64,000 bases of DNA from Chrysophaeum taylorii (GCA_029834535.1 JAQMWT010000054.1:1-64000); one strand, 5' to 3'; shown: positions 10,749 to 22,500, counted from the first letter of the stretch. A program made the numbers and translations. The notes: generated by a model from the letters alone, not told the origin.

Positions 10749-11663
10749 TCAGATATCGCGCCCTCCCAACAGGAACAGATAGTTGGTGTCGGCCACAATA
10801 GCGACAATGGGGGCAGCGATGTCGTCGGGGAGGGCGACCCGGATCGCGATCCAACGATAAATCGTCGTCGTGTTCAACCCCGATCCGTACAGCTTGCGCT
10901 TAATCGGAAGCTCGCCTTCATCGAAAATCAACTTGTCTTTGGCCAACTTTCTGACCATTTCGCGGCAAATACAAGAAACATCTGCCATTCCATCGACACC
11001 GATGGTCGTCGAGAATTTCGGTCCGTCACGATTCCTGTAGATGTGACAGGCCATAAACGTAAGAGTACCCGCATCCAAACAACTCAGGGTAACCAAATTA
11101 TCTTGGATCGTCTTGCCATCTCGCGGCGTCAGCGCAGTGTGAGCACATTGGGCTCTGACTCGCTCATCGCCGGGGTTGGGCATCGACACCGCGGCTTGAG
11201 CTCTCGTATCATCTATTGTCGGCGTCATCGACGCATCGCTCGCCGCAGCCTTTTTATCTGGCGGCTTCCACTCTTCCTCCATGACAATCTCGGAGGGAAT
11301 CAGTGCTGGTAGGGGATCCCGATCTTCGTTATTCTCGGAAGCAAAGGACCTCTCCCATAACTCATTCATTTCTTCGTTCCAGAATGCATCCGCAGATTCA
11401 TTCGTCATTGGTTGATCATCACCATCATCGGCGATCGGCACCGTGTCGCCTGCGGCTTCGAGTCCGTAGCTGAGCGGTTGTTCTGGTGGCTTCTTTCGCA
11501 AGAAGTTCCGAGTTCTCGTCCACCAATCCTGCAGGTTCCACGTCGGCTCGTCTTCGTCCCAATCGAGAACGCTGCTAATCTTCTTCTTAAATCCATCTTC
11601 TTTGGTCGGGTTCGGCTCGACTCCGGCAGCGCTGTCACTGCTCTCTTTTTCTGGCGGTGACAA
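10749..11663 (-). CDS. Gypsy A aspartic protease region
   Basis: 304 residues. The N-terminal half is acidic and resembles the end of the gag frame. The C-terminal part fits a retropepsin: a strand with IGVDGMADVSCI (the usual D-[ST]-G-A active-site turn appears as DGMA), then YGSGLNTTTIYRW, and a terminal LLGGRDI like the LLG-x-D flap that ends gypsy proteases. Whether the altered active-site turn is functional cannot be judged from sequence. Confidence 0.6.
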   Translation of the reverse strand: MSPPEKESSDSAAGVEPNPTKEDGFKKKISSVLDWDEDEPTWNLQDWWTRTRNFLRKKPPEQPLSYGLEAAGDTVPIADDGDDQPMTNESADAFWNEEMNELWERSFASENNEDRDPLPALIPSEIVMEEEWKPPDKKAAASDASMTPTIDDTRAQAAVSMPNPGDERVRAQCAHTALTPRDGKTIQDNLVTLSCLDAGTLTFMACHIYRNRDGPKFSTTIGVDGMADVSCICREMVRKLAKDKLIFDEGELPIKRKLYGSGLNTTTIYRWIAIRVALPDDIAAPIVAIVADTNYLFLLGGRDI

Positions 11664-11745
11664 ATCCGGGCATTGCTCAGTCGGAGAAGCGACCCTTTCG
11701 TCTTCGGACCGTACACGTAGCCTCTCGTCCGACGCATTATGCGAT

Positions 11746-14220
11746 TTAATATCCTTTTCTTCCAGCGGCGTATCCGTGGCTCGATCCGTCGTAACCGAAA
11801 CCGTTTCGGGGGGGGTCCGCAGGAAAAGATGGCGTCGTCCCCGACGTCAACTCTATCGTGAGATCGTCGTCTGCATCACTCGCGATGGTCATCGTCTCGT
11901 CCGTCGAATGATCATCCGTGCTATCGCTGTAGAAATCCCTGTCTGGCTCACAGCCAGTCCGGTCGCTAAAGGTCGTCTCTGGAGGGTCCAAAGATAAGCC
12001 GATAGCGTCGAGGGCTTCCTCGTCAAAAACAAACGGTGGGTCGTCCGTGGACGACTCGTCAAGTAACGTAATCGCGGACACTGGTTCACAAGGTGTAGCT
12101 TCTTCGTCTTCCGAGTCTGAATCGCCTTCCCAGTATCGTGGAGCTTCGAGGTCATCGCTCGACTCATCGAGTTCATTGTTCGACATCTCCTCATAAATCT
12201 GTGCCAAAGACCGACGATCGGTCAGCACTTCGTTGGGTGGCTCGTCCGTCGGCGGGCGAGCACGATCGTCGAATGCGGCCGCGGCACAGGCGTCGGCTGC
12301 GTCGTCGGGGCGGGTGTCCGTGTTCGGGTACACCATCACTCCTAATGGGAACTGTTGACCGCAAGGGGTCGTAAACGCGAGCGTAGCGCTCAAAAAACCC
12401 CAATTATATTGGTGTCGGCCTCCGTCGTATTCGTCGTCGCGCGATCGGCGTCGTCTGTGCCGGCGCGAACTTCGACTGGGGCTCTTGTTATCTTTGTCTC
12501 TCTCTGGCGTCAGTTCGGCAGGTCCTAGGACCTCTGGATCGTCCCTGTAGGCGACTGGTGCTCCCAAGCCTATCCGAACTGTCTCAATCGTCTCGTCTAT
12601 CGAAACATCGACACATGCGTCGTCTTCTTGCCAAAGCTCCGACCAAACGTAAATTAACTCTCCGTTGGCGAATAAACCCATGCCTCGGGGTCGGAATCGC
12701 ACTTCTTTCCGCTCTGGCGGTTTCTTCCTCAGGAAACAGTGAGCTCGTATCCATATCGTCGGGACGCACATCTTCCTCTTATCCATGCTGATCGTTCCAT
12801 CAAAATTTGATTCTGGGCGGCAGCCATACTCATCCCTCATAGTCTGTTCGGGATCCTTCTTTATCACACAGCCATCATCATATGCAGGCTGAAAATCGTT
12901 GAACTCTTCGTTCGTGGGTAATTTTCCAGGGCTTTCACAGAGCTCCAAAAGCAGTTCATGCGTTACAAGGTTCTTCACCTCTTCCGCTTTCGTGTTCATT
13001 TTCTCGACCGTTTCACTCGGCCTATCATCCACTCCATCGCTTAGAATATCGGCAATCGCCTCGTCACTAAAAATGCCGGCACACGAAATGTCTGCCATCG
13101 TGAAAAAGAACAAAACATATGCAAAAACGTCTGCAATCGGTACGTCGGGGGGCTCTGCGAAAGAAGAAGGCGTCGTCCCCGACGTCATATCGGTCAAGAA
13201 ATGGCCACCAAAGGGCACGTGACGTTCGATGGGTGTGTACACAGGTGCGCGCTTATCATTCGAGGTAATCCTCTGCAACGCATCGTCGACCGATCGTGGA
13301 GACGAAGTGTCATCCACTTGAATGTCCGGAGGTAGACTCATAGCATCGAGCATAGCAGCGGCGGGCCCCTTCCTTTGGGCGTCATCGGCTGCACGGGGCT
13401 CGTAAATTGGATTCACGCACAACTCCGGCGCGTCGTCAATACCAAGGGTTGTGTCAGCTGACGACAAATCATATCGTGCCACCAACAGTGACACCGGGTC
13501 AGAAGCGGTTGTTGGCTTCGGCCCGTAGTTTAACGACGTTTCGGTCATCTCGGACGACTCGTCGTCGTCGTCGCGCGGCTTCCTAACTTTCGCTCGCGTT
13601 CGCGTGGGCGGCGGTACCTCCGAGGGTCGGAATTCTCCCTCTAGACTGCCCGCTCGCCTCGAGCGACTCGGCGTACGCAATTCATCCCTCTCGCGGGTCA
13701 ACCATCGTACTTGCTCGTGTATCTTATCTAATCGAGCGTGTTCGTGCCGCAGTTGCTCTTGCATTATTTCTATCTTCTTCTGGTGTAGCCATTCACGCCG
13801 CATCTCTCCTTCTTCTATCAGCTGGATGAGGATTTCTTGTGCGCGCTTGTTTTCTCGGCGTATCTCGCGTAAATGGGCTTTGTGAATCTCTGCAACGTTC
13901 GGTGGTTCATCATCTCGCGCACGTTCTGGATGGGCTGCCGGTTGTCTCGCCAGCGGCGCCCTCGGCGGTTCATCGCCGTTGTAGTTCAGCTCTTCTTCCT
14001 CATCATCATCGTCAGTATCATCATCATAAATATCATGCCGTTCGTTCGTCCCCTCGGGACGACTTGAATGTTCAGGTTCTCGTATCTGCTCGTCAGCAGC
14101 GTCATCGTCCTCCATGTCGGCTTCGGCTCGCTCCAATCGGCCAAAGTCTGAACGGGTCCAAAATGGTTGAGTCGTCGTCGTTCTCGTGTTCCTTCGACTC
14201 TGGGACTTCGACTCGTCCAC
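11746..14220 (-). CDS. Gypsy A gag-like protein, 824 aa, open
   Basis: First long frame after the 5' LTR. The N-terminal third is acidic and arginine-rich and holds a heptad-patterned coiled coil (around RREWLHQKKIEIMQEQL) followed by RWLTRERDEL. The rest is very rich in Asp, Glu and Pro. No CCHC knuckle was found. It is assigned to gag by position and by the protease frame that follows directly downstream at 11663. The frame is uninterrupted. A host gene caught inside the element is unlikely, because LTR, protease and pol flank it in the expected order. Confidence 0.65.
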   Translation of the reverse strand: MDESKSQSRRNTRTTTTQPFWTRSDFGRLERAEADMEDDDAADEQIREPEHSSRPEGTNERHDIYDDDTDDDDEEEELNYNGDEPPRAPLARQPAAHPERARDDEPPNVAEIHKAHLREIRRENKRAQEILIQLIEEGEMRREWLHQKKIEIMQEQLRHEHARLDKIHEQVRWLTRERDELRTPSRSRRAGSLEGEFRPSEVPPPTRTRAKVRKPRDDDDESSEMTETSLNYGPKPTTASDPVSLLVARYDLSSADTTLGIDDAPELCVNPIYEPRAADDAQRKGPAAAMLDAMSLPPDIQVDDTSSPRSVDDALQRITSNDKRAPVYTPIERHVPFGGHFLTDMTSGTTPSSFAEPPDVPIADVFAYVLFFFTMADISCAGIFSDEAIADILSDGVDDRPSETVEKMNTKAEEVKNLVTHELLLELCESPGKLPTNEEFNDFQPAYDDGCVIKKDPEQTMRDEYGCRPESNFDGTISMDKRKMCVPTIWIRAHCFLRKKPPERKEVRFRPRGMGLFANGELIYVWSELWQEDDACVDVSIDETIETVRIGLGAPVAYRDDPEVLGPAELTPERDKDNKSPSRSSRRHRRRRSRDDEYDGGRHQYNWGFLSATLAFTTPCGQQFPLGVMVYPNTDTRPDDAADACAAAAFDDRARPPTDEPPNEVLTDRRSLAQIYEEMSNNELDESSDDLEAPRYWEGDSDSEDEEATPCEPVSAITLLDESSTDDPPFVFDEEALDAIGLSLDPPETTFSDRTGCEPDRDFYSDSTDDHSTDETMTIASDADDDLTIELTSGTTPSFPADPPRNGFGYDGSSHGYAAGRKGY

Positions 14221-14738
14221 GACACGCGTATATATCGTCGTCGCGTGCGTCTTCCACCGACGGATCTATCAGTCAGGTGGGCGGCGGAATTTGTCTCTGC
14301 CCGGCAATCAATGCCTCAGTGAGCTGCGATCTCACTCCGCTCGCCTGCGGCAGCGGTACCCGGGTTGCGCGTCGGCTAGAACCGAATCGCGCGTCGTCAC
14401 CTCCGACGACTAACGTATCCGGCCGGGAACTTTCCCACGGCGATGGTCCCTCTCAAACTCTTCGTCGGCGCGCTTGATCAGGGCGCGCACGGCTTGTCCG
14501 GACCGTGTAGAGAATGCAAGATGCACTCGTCCGCTGCGACCGATATGGTCGCTCGAATCTCGTATTCCTCCGCCGCCTGTGGCGTTAGGAGAAATTAGGC
14601 CTACCCGGCGCGCCTTCGAATCCTGGCTCGCCGCTCGCGTCTGTGCCCTTGATGGAGTCACTGGACGAGGAAGGCCGTTCTCTCGCCACACAACCACAAA
14701 CAACTTCCGTGCCTGGTCCTCACAACTTGAGGATCGGC

Positions 14739-14891
14739 TGTTGCTTTATGATTAAGAACACTTGAATCACAGAAATCAGGGAAGATGATGTCATATAGAA
14801 AACTGACATCATCTTAACAGAGTAGGGTGCCCCTGATAAAGGGGGGGGCTAAAGGAGGGGTAAGCCTTAGGAGGCGGGAGTTGCCGCCACA
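14739..14891 (-). repeat. 5' LTR of gypsy A
   Basis: 153 bp. On the minus strand it starts TGTGGCGGCAAC and ends AAGCAACA, so it has TGT...ACA ends. It is repeated in direct orientation at 4660-4812. I see no ordinary TGG-type primer-binding site just inside it. Confidence 0.85.
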
Positions 14892-15004
14892 GGCACCTTA
14901 CGTGCTGGGACTCGGCGCGGCACCACAACGTGTCGCCAATAGACTCAGACTTGGTCAACACAGTCAAGGTCGTGGCCTAAGCCACCGGCCTTTGTCTCTG
15001 CAGG
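14892..15004. other. Residual pre-insertion DNA between gypsy A and gypsy B
   Basis: 113 bp not belonging to either element. It ends with a pyrimidine tract and CAG (CCTTTGTCTCTGCAG once the CAGG duplication is removed), which resembles a 3' splice site. With 16855-16949 and 28946 onward it is what remains of the locus before the three insertions. Confidence 0.5.
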
Positions 15005-15336
15005 TGTGGCAGTAACGCCCATTCCCCCCACTTGCCTGCTCGCCACCGGACTTACCCTGGTTGTTGCTCTGATATTGCCCTTTTGCACTTATGGGGGGGT
15101 GTCATCTCGACACCCTCACCTGCGCTTCCACTGAACCCAATGTACCGGGCATTCGTATCGCTTTCTTGCTGTCTTCTTGCTATTACCCTCATTTGATTGT
15201 CCGATTTCGTGATGGCGTGAGGTATTACGCTGAGATCGGGCGTGTGGTGGTTTCACCCGCGGTTCGGGTTGGGAGAAAGAGTTGTTGAGGCCCCTGGTCC
15301 GGCCAAGAGGGGCGGGTATCTGAGAAAACCACTACA
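15005..15336 (+). repeat. 5' LTR of gypsy B
   Basis: Begins TGTGGCAGTAAC and ends CCACTACA. It matches 16521-16850 with about a dozen substitutions and one small indel. Confidence 0.85.
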
Positions 15337-15342
15337 GCGTTT

Positions 15343-16485
15343 GTGGACAAGATTTTACTCGAGGGATGTCTCCCACGGTGCATAGTCACGGATAATGGAA
15401 GTGAGTTCGCCAACAGGTTATTTCGCACGTTTGTTCGTCAATTCACCGTACGTTGTCGTACTACCCTTCCGTATCGCCCTCAGAGTAATCATACTGAGCG
15501 TGTCAATCGATTCATCAAAGCCTTCTTGCGAGCTGCGATCGATGAACAGCGTCAGCCAGATTGGTCGAATTTCCTACCATATGTGTCATTCATGTACAAT
15601 AGAATGTACATTCCGGGAACGAATATTTCAGCTTTCATGATGCGTACTGGCAAGCAACCCCTGTTACCACCCGATTACAATCTTTTGAGTGAAGAGCGTG
15701 ATCTACCGCAATCACGTCATCAGATTTTGGTGGACTTTAAGAACAAGTTTGAATTTTATAGTCGACTCGTTACACGAGCTCACCAGAAAGCACAGGAGAG
15801 TCAAAAACTCAACTATGATGCCCACCAAATTGACATCCAGTTTCCCCCAGGTGATTATGTTCTGCGTTTCGTGCCAACGACGCGCCACAAGTTACGGCCC
15901 ATTTGGCGCGGACCTTACATGGTTACCAGAATGATCTCTCCCGTCCTTTACGAAATTCAAGACGTCAACGACGATGATGCCACATCGGTTGTAGTATCTG
16001 TACAACAGATTGTGCCTTTGAAAGTGCCAACCCTCGACACTTCTTCAGCCCCTCTGCATTTACCTTCAGACCGCGACCGTTTCAAACATGGTAAGTTCGT
16101 GATTTTCAGGGTGAAAGGACGATCCAACGCGTGGAAGAAGCGTATCTATGTTGCCGAAGTTTACGAAGAATATGACCACGACAAAGATACAGTTGCGCTT
16201 CACTACTATACCGATTTGGAACCGCGCGATGATCCTCGCGTCTTTGATCCTACTAAGCCTCTGGCTGAGCGACGCTTAAGTCCAGAATACAAAGACGCGG
16301 ACGGAGGTAGCTTCACACGCTTACGACCAAACATGGAGGGCTGTGAGCCCTGTGTGACTGATTTTCGCCCGGACGAAATCGATGTCCTCGTCACTAACTT
16401 CGGTCTCCACAGCAACAAAGTTCCTGCTGATGTAGCTGAACGAGCTTATCGTACCATTCGTGAGCGTGACCTTCGTCACCCTTGA
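15343..16485 (+). pseudogene. Gypsy B integrase, C-terminal part
   Basis: 380 open residues. They start inside the integrase core (CIVTDNGSEF), pass the glutamate region (NHTERVNRFIKAFLR) and the tail SH3-like segment (GDYVLRFVPTTRHKLRPIWRG), and end in the same C-terminal block as gypsy A (HGKFVIFRVKG, CVTDFRPDEIDVLV). The N-terminal part of pol is absent. Confidence 0.8.
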
Positions 16486-16520
16486 AGTCGAGGACGACTT
16501 CAGCTCAAGTAGGGGGCTCC

Positions 16521-16850
16521 TGTGGCAGTAACGCCCATTCCCCCCACGTGCCTGCCTGCCACCTGACTTACCCTGGTTGTTGCTCTGGTATTGACCTTGC
16601 ACTTATGGGGGGGTGTCATCTTGACACCCTCACCTGCGCTTCCACTGAACCCAATGTACCGGGCATTTGTATTGCTTTCTTGCTGTCTTCTTGCTATTAC
16701 CCTCATTTGATTGTCCGATTTCGTGATGGCGTGAGGTATTACGCCGAGATCGGGCGTGTGGTGGTTTCGCCCGCGGTTCGGGTTGGGAGAAAGGGTTGTT
16801 GAGGCCCCTGGTCCGGCCAAGAGGGGCGGGTATCTGAGAAAACCACTACA
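16521..16850 (+). repeat. 3' LTR of gypsy B
   Basis: Direct repeat of 15005-15336, followed at once by the CAGG target copy. Confidence 0.85.
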
Positions 16851-16854
16851 CAGG

Positions 16855-16949
16855 GATGCCTCGCCCGATGGGAAACCAGCCCCGAAAAGGAGGAGACGGG
16901 AATCAGGGTCGCCTGAACCAGAGCTGAATGTAACCGTCGAGGATGGTGG
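16855..16949 (+). other. Residual coding-like DNA between gypsy B and copia copy 2
   Basis: 95 bp that read open on the plus strand with a basic run (PAPKRRRRE, NLS-like). They end in GGTGG, the left target-site copy of copia copy 2. The sequence right of the copia (28946 onward) continues in the same frame, so this is probably the upstream part of the USP-like relic gene. Confidence 0.55.
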
Positions 16950-17353
16950 TCCAGAGCGCGACACTATAGTGTGTACGACACTGGAATTCCGTACTCCTTT
17001 CACACATTTTTTACATGAGGGTTTTCTCTCCGTAATACGGCTATCCCTCTCTCCTTCCTTACCCTCCCGCAATTATTATTTTCATGACAATGAAGCATTA
17101 GTCTGAAACTCTTTCCAACGACTTGGAGTAGGCCTCCAGATGCGTACCGTCGGGTACGGGGTTTTCTGTTAAATTAACAGAGGCTTCGTTCCTCGTTGTC
17201 AGTGTAAACGCTTCTGTGGGACCTAATGTCCTTAAGGAGCTAGGGCCTAAATCCCTACCTAGTGTAGTAGCATGTGACAAGCGGAATGGTCTGTACACGC
17301 CTAAGACTGCACGCAGTCTCTACCATGTACCCGGAGAGGGTCAAATCTCTCCA
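16950..17353 (+). repeat. 5' LTR of copia copy 2
   Basis: 404 bp, starts TCCAGAGCGC and ends AATCTCTCCA. Boundaries were set by comparison with 28540-28940 and by the GGTGG duplication. The ends are not the usual TG...CA. Confidence 0.87.
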
Positions 17354-17373
17354 GGTTATGAGCCCAGATGCGT
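17354..17373 (+). other. Primer-binding site: internal initiator tRNA-Met type
   Basis: GGTTATGAGCCCAGATGCGT follows the LTR directly. Its complement contains TGGGCTCATAACC, the anticodon arm of initiator tRNA-Met with the CAT anticodon. It differs from the copy 1 site by one base (GAGCCC against GGGCCC). Confidence 0.78.
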
Positions 17374-17837
17374 AGGTGTGTCAGCCCAACTGTGTTGTAC
17401 GTATAAATGGAGTGATCAATTTACGCCTGATCCCGAGTACAATGCGACAACGTGTTTGGTGGTGGTCTACTGTACATATCTGTTGTGTGACGGTGTCTGC
17501 ACCAGTGAAGTTGGTTTGTGACCGAGTTGGGTCGGCCATTGGTCATGTGCACTCGCATAACGAATAAAATTATTATTTTTTTTTCCTACACAAGCCGCGG
17601 AAACTTGTACGGGTTTTTGCTTCCATTCCCCAACAAAAGACTGACTCCTAGAGAATTAATCCATTCTTCAGTCTCAAGTCATCATGTTTAAAAGGCTTGT
17701 TGATTTGTTTGGTCTTGTAAATAAGCCCACGCTTAAAATAGCGAACTCTACATACGCATCCGCATGTTAGAAGCCCTTCATTCGAACGTGTCAAACTGTA
17801 TATCACTCCTCTAACCTACTCTGAGCAGGCCATAACA

Positions 17838-19571
17838 ATGTCAAAACCCAAACCAATATCCACTACGGATATCTATAAGCAGGAACAAATTCTCGTTGAT
17901 AAGCTCAACGAAGGTTTACGTTTCCAAGACAATTCAACTAAGGTCAGTTTGCAACTCGAAATGCTTCGTAGGCACATGACAAGCCCATACGCGGACGCGT
18001 TGTTCGCCTTCGACTCCTACGACGCGTACTCGCGGAATGCCCCAGAGTACAACCAACTTCTCGAACACGAAGTTGATATCATTTTCTCTCGATGGAAATC
18101 CGATAAAATTAACGAATTACATCTGCCTAATGAAGATGCCCTGCCCGAACATTTAAAGACGTGGCACGTAAACCATACGCATCAACTATCAGTCGATGCG
18201 CGTAATGATCTCGAACGACTTTTCTTTCAAGAGTCATTTAATCTTGTTCGCCCCGAATTAAACGAGGATGTTAAACTTGTCCTTGCCCATTTAAACACCC
18301 AACTCCCTAAATCAATTGTGTATGATTCGTCACTAACCAATATATCCTTCTCAGGTCTTTCTAATGCCGACTGGATTAAACACTGCGAAACCTACGCGGG
18401 GTTATTGTACACGTTTTTCGATTTGGAATCTCAAGATCGCCCTGCCCTCGCCATGTGGACACAATTGAAGAAAATTTATGCGCTAACGGCGCATCCTAAT
18501 AAAGCACGCGCTATAATGTTGTTATCCTATCATTATTACGAAACTGTATCTTGTACGGATGTCACTGAACTTAAATCTCAATTTAATCGAATGTCCCTAA
18601 ATGTTAATTGGTATGCTCATGTATTTGTCGAACAACTTCTTGCTTTTCAAACTCAGGCAAATCAATTGAATCATGACGAAGCATCAATTCAATTTAATGA
18701 TTCCATAATCGCACTTAAAGCTCACGAGGAGATTTGTCGTTTATATGCTAGCCCCTCCGACCACGAGCGCTACTCGCAATCGTCATTAGAATGGTGCAAA
18801 CTTTACGAAACGCGCTCGGGGAACAACTCGACTCGCGATCCTGAAGATTTAAAGCTAGTGGACCCCAATGATGTTCGCCCGTTATTGGAGTTCTTGTCAA
18901 AGATATATAACGAGACGAAATTCTCATCTAACCGACGCTTGGATAAACCCGCATCGTGGATTCCGTATATCCCTGGTACTACCGCCACCAAGCCACCTAA
19001 AGTATTATTGATGGACACCATTCATCAGTCCCACGACTCGCTAAACAATGCCTACTCATTGTTAGCTACTGTCGCTGGACAGTCTGGTTTTAACGCTTGT
19101 AAACTTCGTAACGCCAAAGACAAAGCGTCTACCATTTCACCTCGAGACGCATCTTACTATCGCCCACCTTCAAATTATAATGATAAAAGCACCAGTTTCG
19201 ACCATCCTGTCTATTCACAATCCACTAATCGTCATTATTCATTAATGGATCGGGCTACTTATCAAGTTGACCGTCTTCGCCATCTGTTTAGTAAATTACA
19301 GGAAGCGAATCCCAATCCTTCTACCGACTCTAAAATAGTACAAGAAGAAATGAAGAGTTTACTAAGTACCCTCTGGACCACTGCTTCTCAAGCTTCTACA
19401 CAGACTCTCGATCCTGAAGAAGCCACCCAAGTTCACCTATATCTATCTCGTGTTGATGTAATGTCCAACACCATCTCGAATCTTCTAGAGGCAGATAAAG
19501 AGTCTCACATCGTAGAAGAAAAGGATCAAGTTGAAACTTCTGCTCCTGCTGCGTCCCCCAGTGATGCGTAG
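17838..19571 (+). pseudogene. Copia copy 2 gag-like frame, 577 aa
   Basis: First frame after the LTR and a 480 bp leader. It starts MSKPKPISTTDIYKQEQIL. Mostly helical and polar with no zinc knuckle. It matches the minus-strand frames 2315-3768 of copy 1 throughout. Role as capsid protein inferred from position. Confidence 0.7.
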
Positions 19572-19598
19572 CAAAGGGGGACTGCTGAAACGGAAAAG

Positions 19599-22500
19599 AT
19601 GTTTCATACCTTTCTTTCTATCAAAGATGATGAAATCGATAATATTCCGCAACCGTTACTACAGCACATAAATGCCAAAGCACAGAATGCTATCGTTCGT
19701 CGTCAAGCACGGGAAACCACCTCTCTTCATTCTGAGCTTCGCAATAATCAACATGACGGAGAAAACGAGGATGACACGTGTGCTTCTCAACACGTGGTTA
19801 ACTTTAAACGTTATGCCGATCCACTACATATCGTTAAACTGCCCGAATCCTTGTCACCCGCCATCCAGACTGCTACAGACACTCAAAGTATCACCCATGC
19901 AATGATAATAAGAACTGTTATTCCTGCTCTCCCAAAGCACCCTAACGTTGGATACGTCAAGCTAGATGTTGCTCTTTTCCTACCTAAACAAAATCAACAT
20001 AACGATCCTGATTTGCACATCATCAGCATGACTCAATGGGGAGAAGATAAGCTTGGTATACATCTCTACGGGTTGAGTTTAAAGCACAACCATCTCTCCA
20101 GAGCAAGATTGACGACAACGTCAAGATTACTTTGTTTAGGTTAAACAATTTATTACCTACTCTCGCAATCTATTCGCTACAGCAAGCTATAGCTCGAAAG
20201 ATGGAACTACGCTCTTTACAGTTCAGATTGAGTGCTTTCAACGAACAACGTGAGATGCTAAAACTATACTCCAAACTTCTAGAACGTGTAATATACGTCC
20301 CGTGGCTTAAAACCATTTTGGAGTCCATGCACTCACAGTTGCCTTATGTTCGCAAGCATTTCTCACCTCTTGTATGACGCAAGTTTAATCCACGCTTGCT
20401 TCATACTGTAACGACCACTTCTAGTTCATGAGTACCTACTGTAACTCTACTTTGCTTCGGGATGTCCACTCCTGCATTCTTGGCTTGCGCTTCCAATGAC
20501 TTGCGAATCAACATTAACGCTAAAGTTCTTGTTGAAAGCGATGAAAATCTTACGCATATGCTTCGAAGACGGTTTGGCAATTCCATTGAAGTGTTTCCGT
20601 CCCTACCAAAGTTCCTCACCTATCTGCATCGAGCATCGGACGCTGAACGTGCAAGATACTACTCTGACATTGTGGAATTGACTTCCCCATGTACCAATCG
20701 CAACATAATTAATGGGAGATCTATATCAACTTTCGAGCGAGATATGGACGACTCTTTATTCCCAAGTGCTCTAAGTGTACTTGAGCTTTCAAAGCCCCTT
20801 GTTCTTTTCATGGAGATGACACCACCACACTCTGCATCCTATGAAGATCATATACGAGTTGCTAACCTGATCTTCTCCACAATGCATTACACGGTGGACA
20901 TATGCGATCGCTTTCCATGTTACTTGTGTGGCGATTATCAAGCTAGAGAAAGATGGATCCTCGTTGCTCGCAAATATAATACCGGCCCACTAGATTTGCT
21001 TTCTTGGCCCAATAAGCGAGTTACTTCCTTCCTGGACATTGCGGATCACGTTAACTCCATAAGTCGAAAGTTAATTGTCGATGAACCCTGGACACAGGTC
21101 TTCTCTGATGTACCATTTGTTTCCATGCCCAAAACTTACAGCACCTTCAGTCGCACTGGATCCGTTCGCCTAATGGTTACCGAGCTAGAAACACTAACCA
21201 TGCTGTTCCTCCGGTTACATTCATATAAAACAATCGAACACCCAAGTCAAGACGAAATGGAGGGCATTTCTAACTTTCGCCTAGGATTCTTAACGAATTC
21301 AAGAAAGCCCCTCACGTATATGACTTCACCTATTGAACTCAAGGCCGTTGTTATCCTCTATAACATTATGGGACGCTTGTTCCCAAATTCTACTACCTTA
21401 CCTGTGTCTTTTCGTATTACAACTATCGAATCTAACCAACCATCTCACAGGTTATTTTTAAACAAATCCTCTAATTCCTCCATTATCTACATCACTGGCG
21501 GAAGACATACAGGTGGAGACATCACAGTTACTAACTCTTCCTCTAAATACCAGGCACACATTAATGCATTTGGGGAAACTTACACTTTCCAAACACACGA
21601 AACAGGAATTGATAAGGCCGCTTCTCTCGATCCTGTGACCGGTTTTCTTTGGTTGTGCCAAGCTTACCACCATCATAATGAAACCCAAGACACCCGTAGT
21701 CTCGTGCAAACACTCGTCTCCTACACTTCACCTGTGCTTCACGATTCTTTCATTTTCCATCCCAAGACCAATCATCTTGAATTTATCGATAGAATCTTTG
21801 CTTTAAGTGACATGCATCTGTCTCAAAGCAGGTATCTTGGCTTCATCACATCTAGTGATAGAAAGATGGGCGCCAAAGTTCATTCTATTCACACACCAAC
21901 TCCAACTATTCGTGGATTTGCGAACATGATCCTTTACGATCCACGACTTGATCGCATTCGACACTACTCAACTCGTGAACTGGCACGCGCCAATAACTTC
22001 ACAGCGCACCAAATTAATTTTCTGTTGTCTTTGTCCCCGGACCTTTGCTGTGACATAATTGCTAATGCTATTCCGGCTGGAACCTATCATGTAATTTATA
22101 CACATTTGTGTCAGCTTGTCTATGATTTACGTAAATTAACGTTATCACCATGTTTCGACCCTGATCATACTTCTCTAACCAAAAACTATAGGTCAACCAT
22201 TTTCACTAACATATTTCAAACTGACACATCCTTAATACTAAACCAGAGTTCTATCACAATGTTATATATTTCTAATAAAGTATTCCAATGTTGTGACAAC
22301 CTCTCCTCTAACCAAGAACTTCCTTCGTTCCATATCGATTCAGTAGCCCATGTATTCATGTCTAACATCTCATCCTTAGATGAACCATCTACCTCCCAAA
22401 CAAAAATAAAACACATTCCTCTCATAACTCCAAGACAGTTACACGAGAAACATGCTTCTTTCGACAGAAAAGTACATGCCAGAGGCACTCTAGCTTTTCG

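Larger units (their letters stand above)
4660..14891 (-). mobile_element. Ty3/gypsy LTR retrotransposon A with methyltransferase-like insert
   Basis: A 10.2 kb minus-strand element with 153 bp LTRs at both ends. Order on the minus strand: LTR, gag (11746-14220), retropepsin (10749-11663), a beta-rich linker domain (10152-10733), a C5-methyltransferase-like segment (about 8.9-9.8 kb), RT-RNase H-integrase (5453-8266), a C-terminal domain (4853-5407) and LTR. The protease-RT-RNase H-integrase order is that of Ty3/gypsy. The LTRs differ at roughly 5% of sites by eye, plus small indels, so the element is not recent. The pol frame itself is long and open, but the middle region has several breaks. 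The end of its 3' LTR was hit by copia copy 1. Confidence 0.9.
15005..16850 (+). mobile_element. Gypsy element B, internally deleted
   Basis: Two direct repeats of about 331 bp (15005-15336 and 16521-16850, about 96% identical by eye, TGTGGCAG...ACTACA) enclose only 1.2 kb coding for the second half of an integrase. The insertion is flanked by CAGG on both sides (15001-15004 and 16851-16854), a plausible target duplication. A purine tract AGTAGGGGGCTCC precedes the 3' LTR. Everything from the primer site to the middle of the integrase is missing. It is a relative of gypsy A but a distinct family, with different LTRs. Confidence 0.85.
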
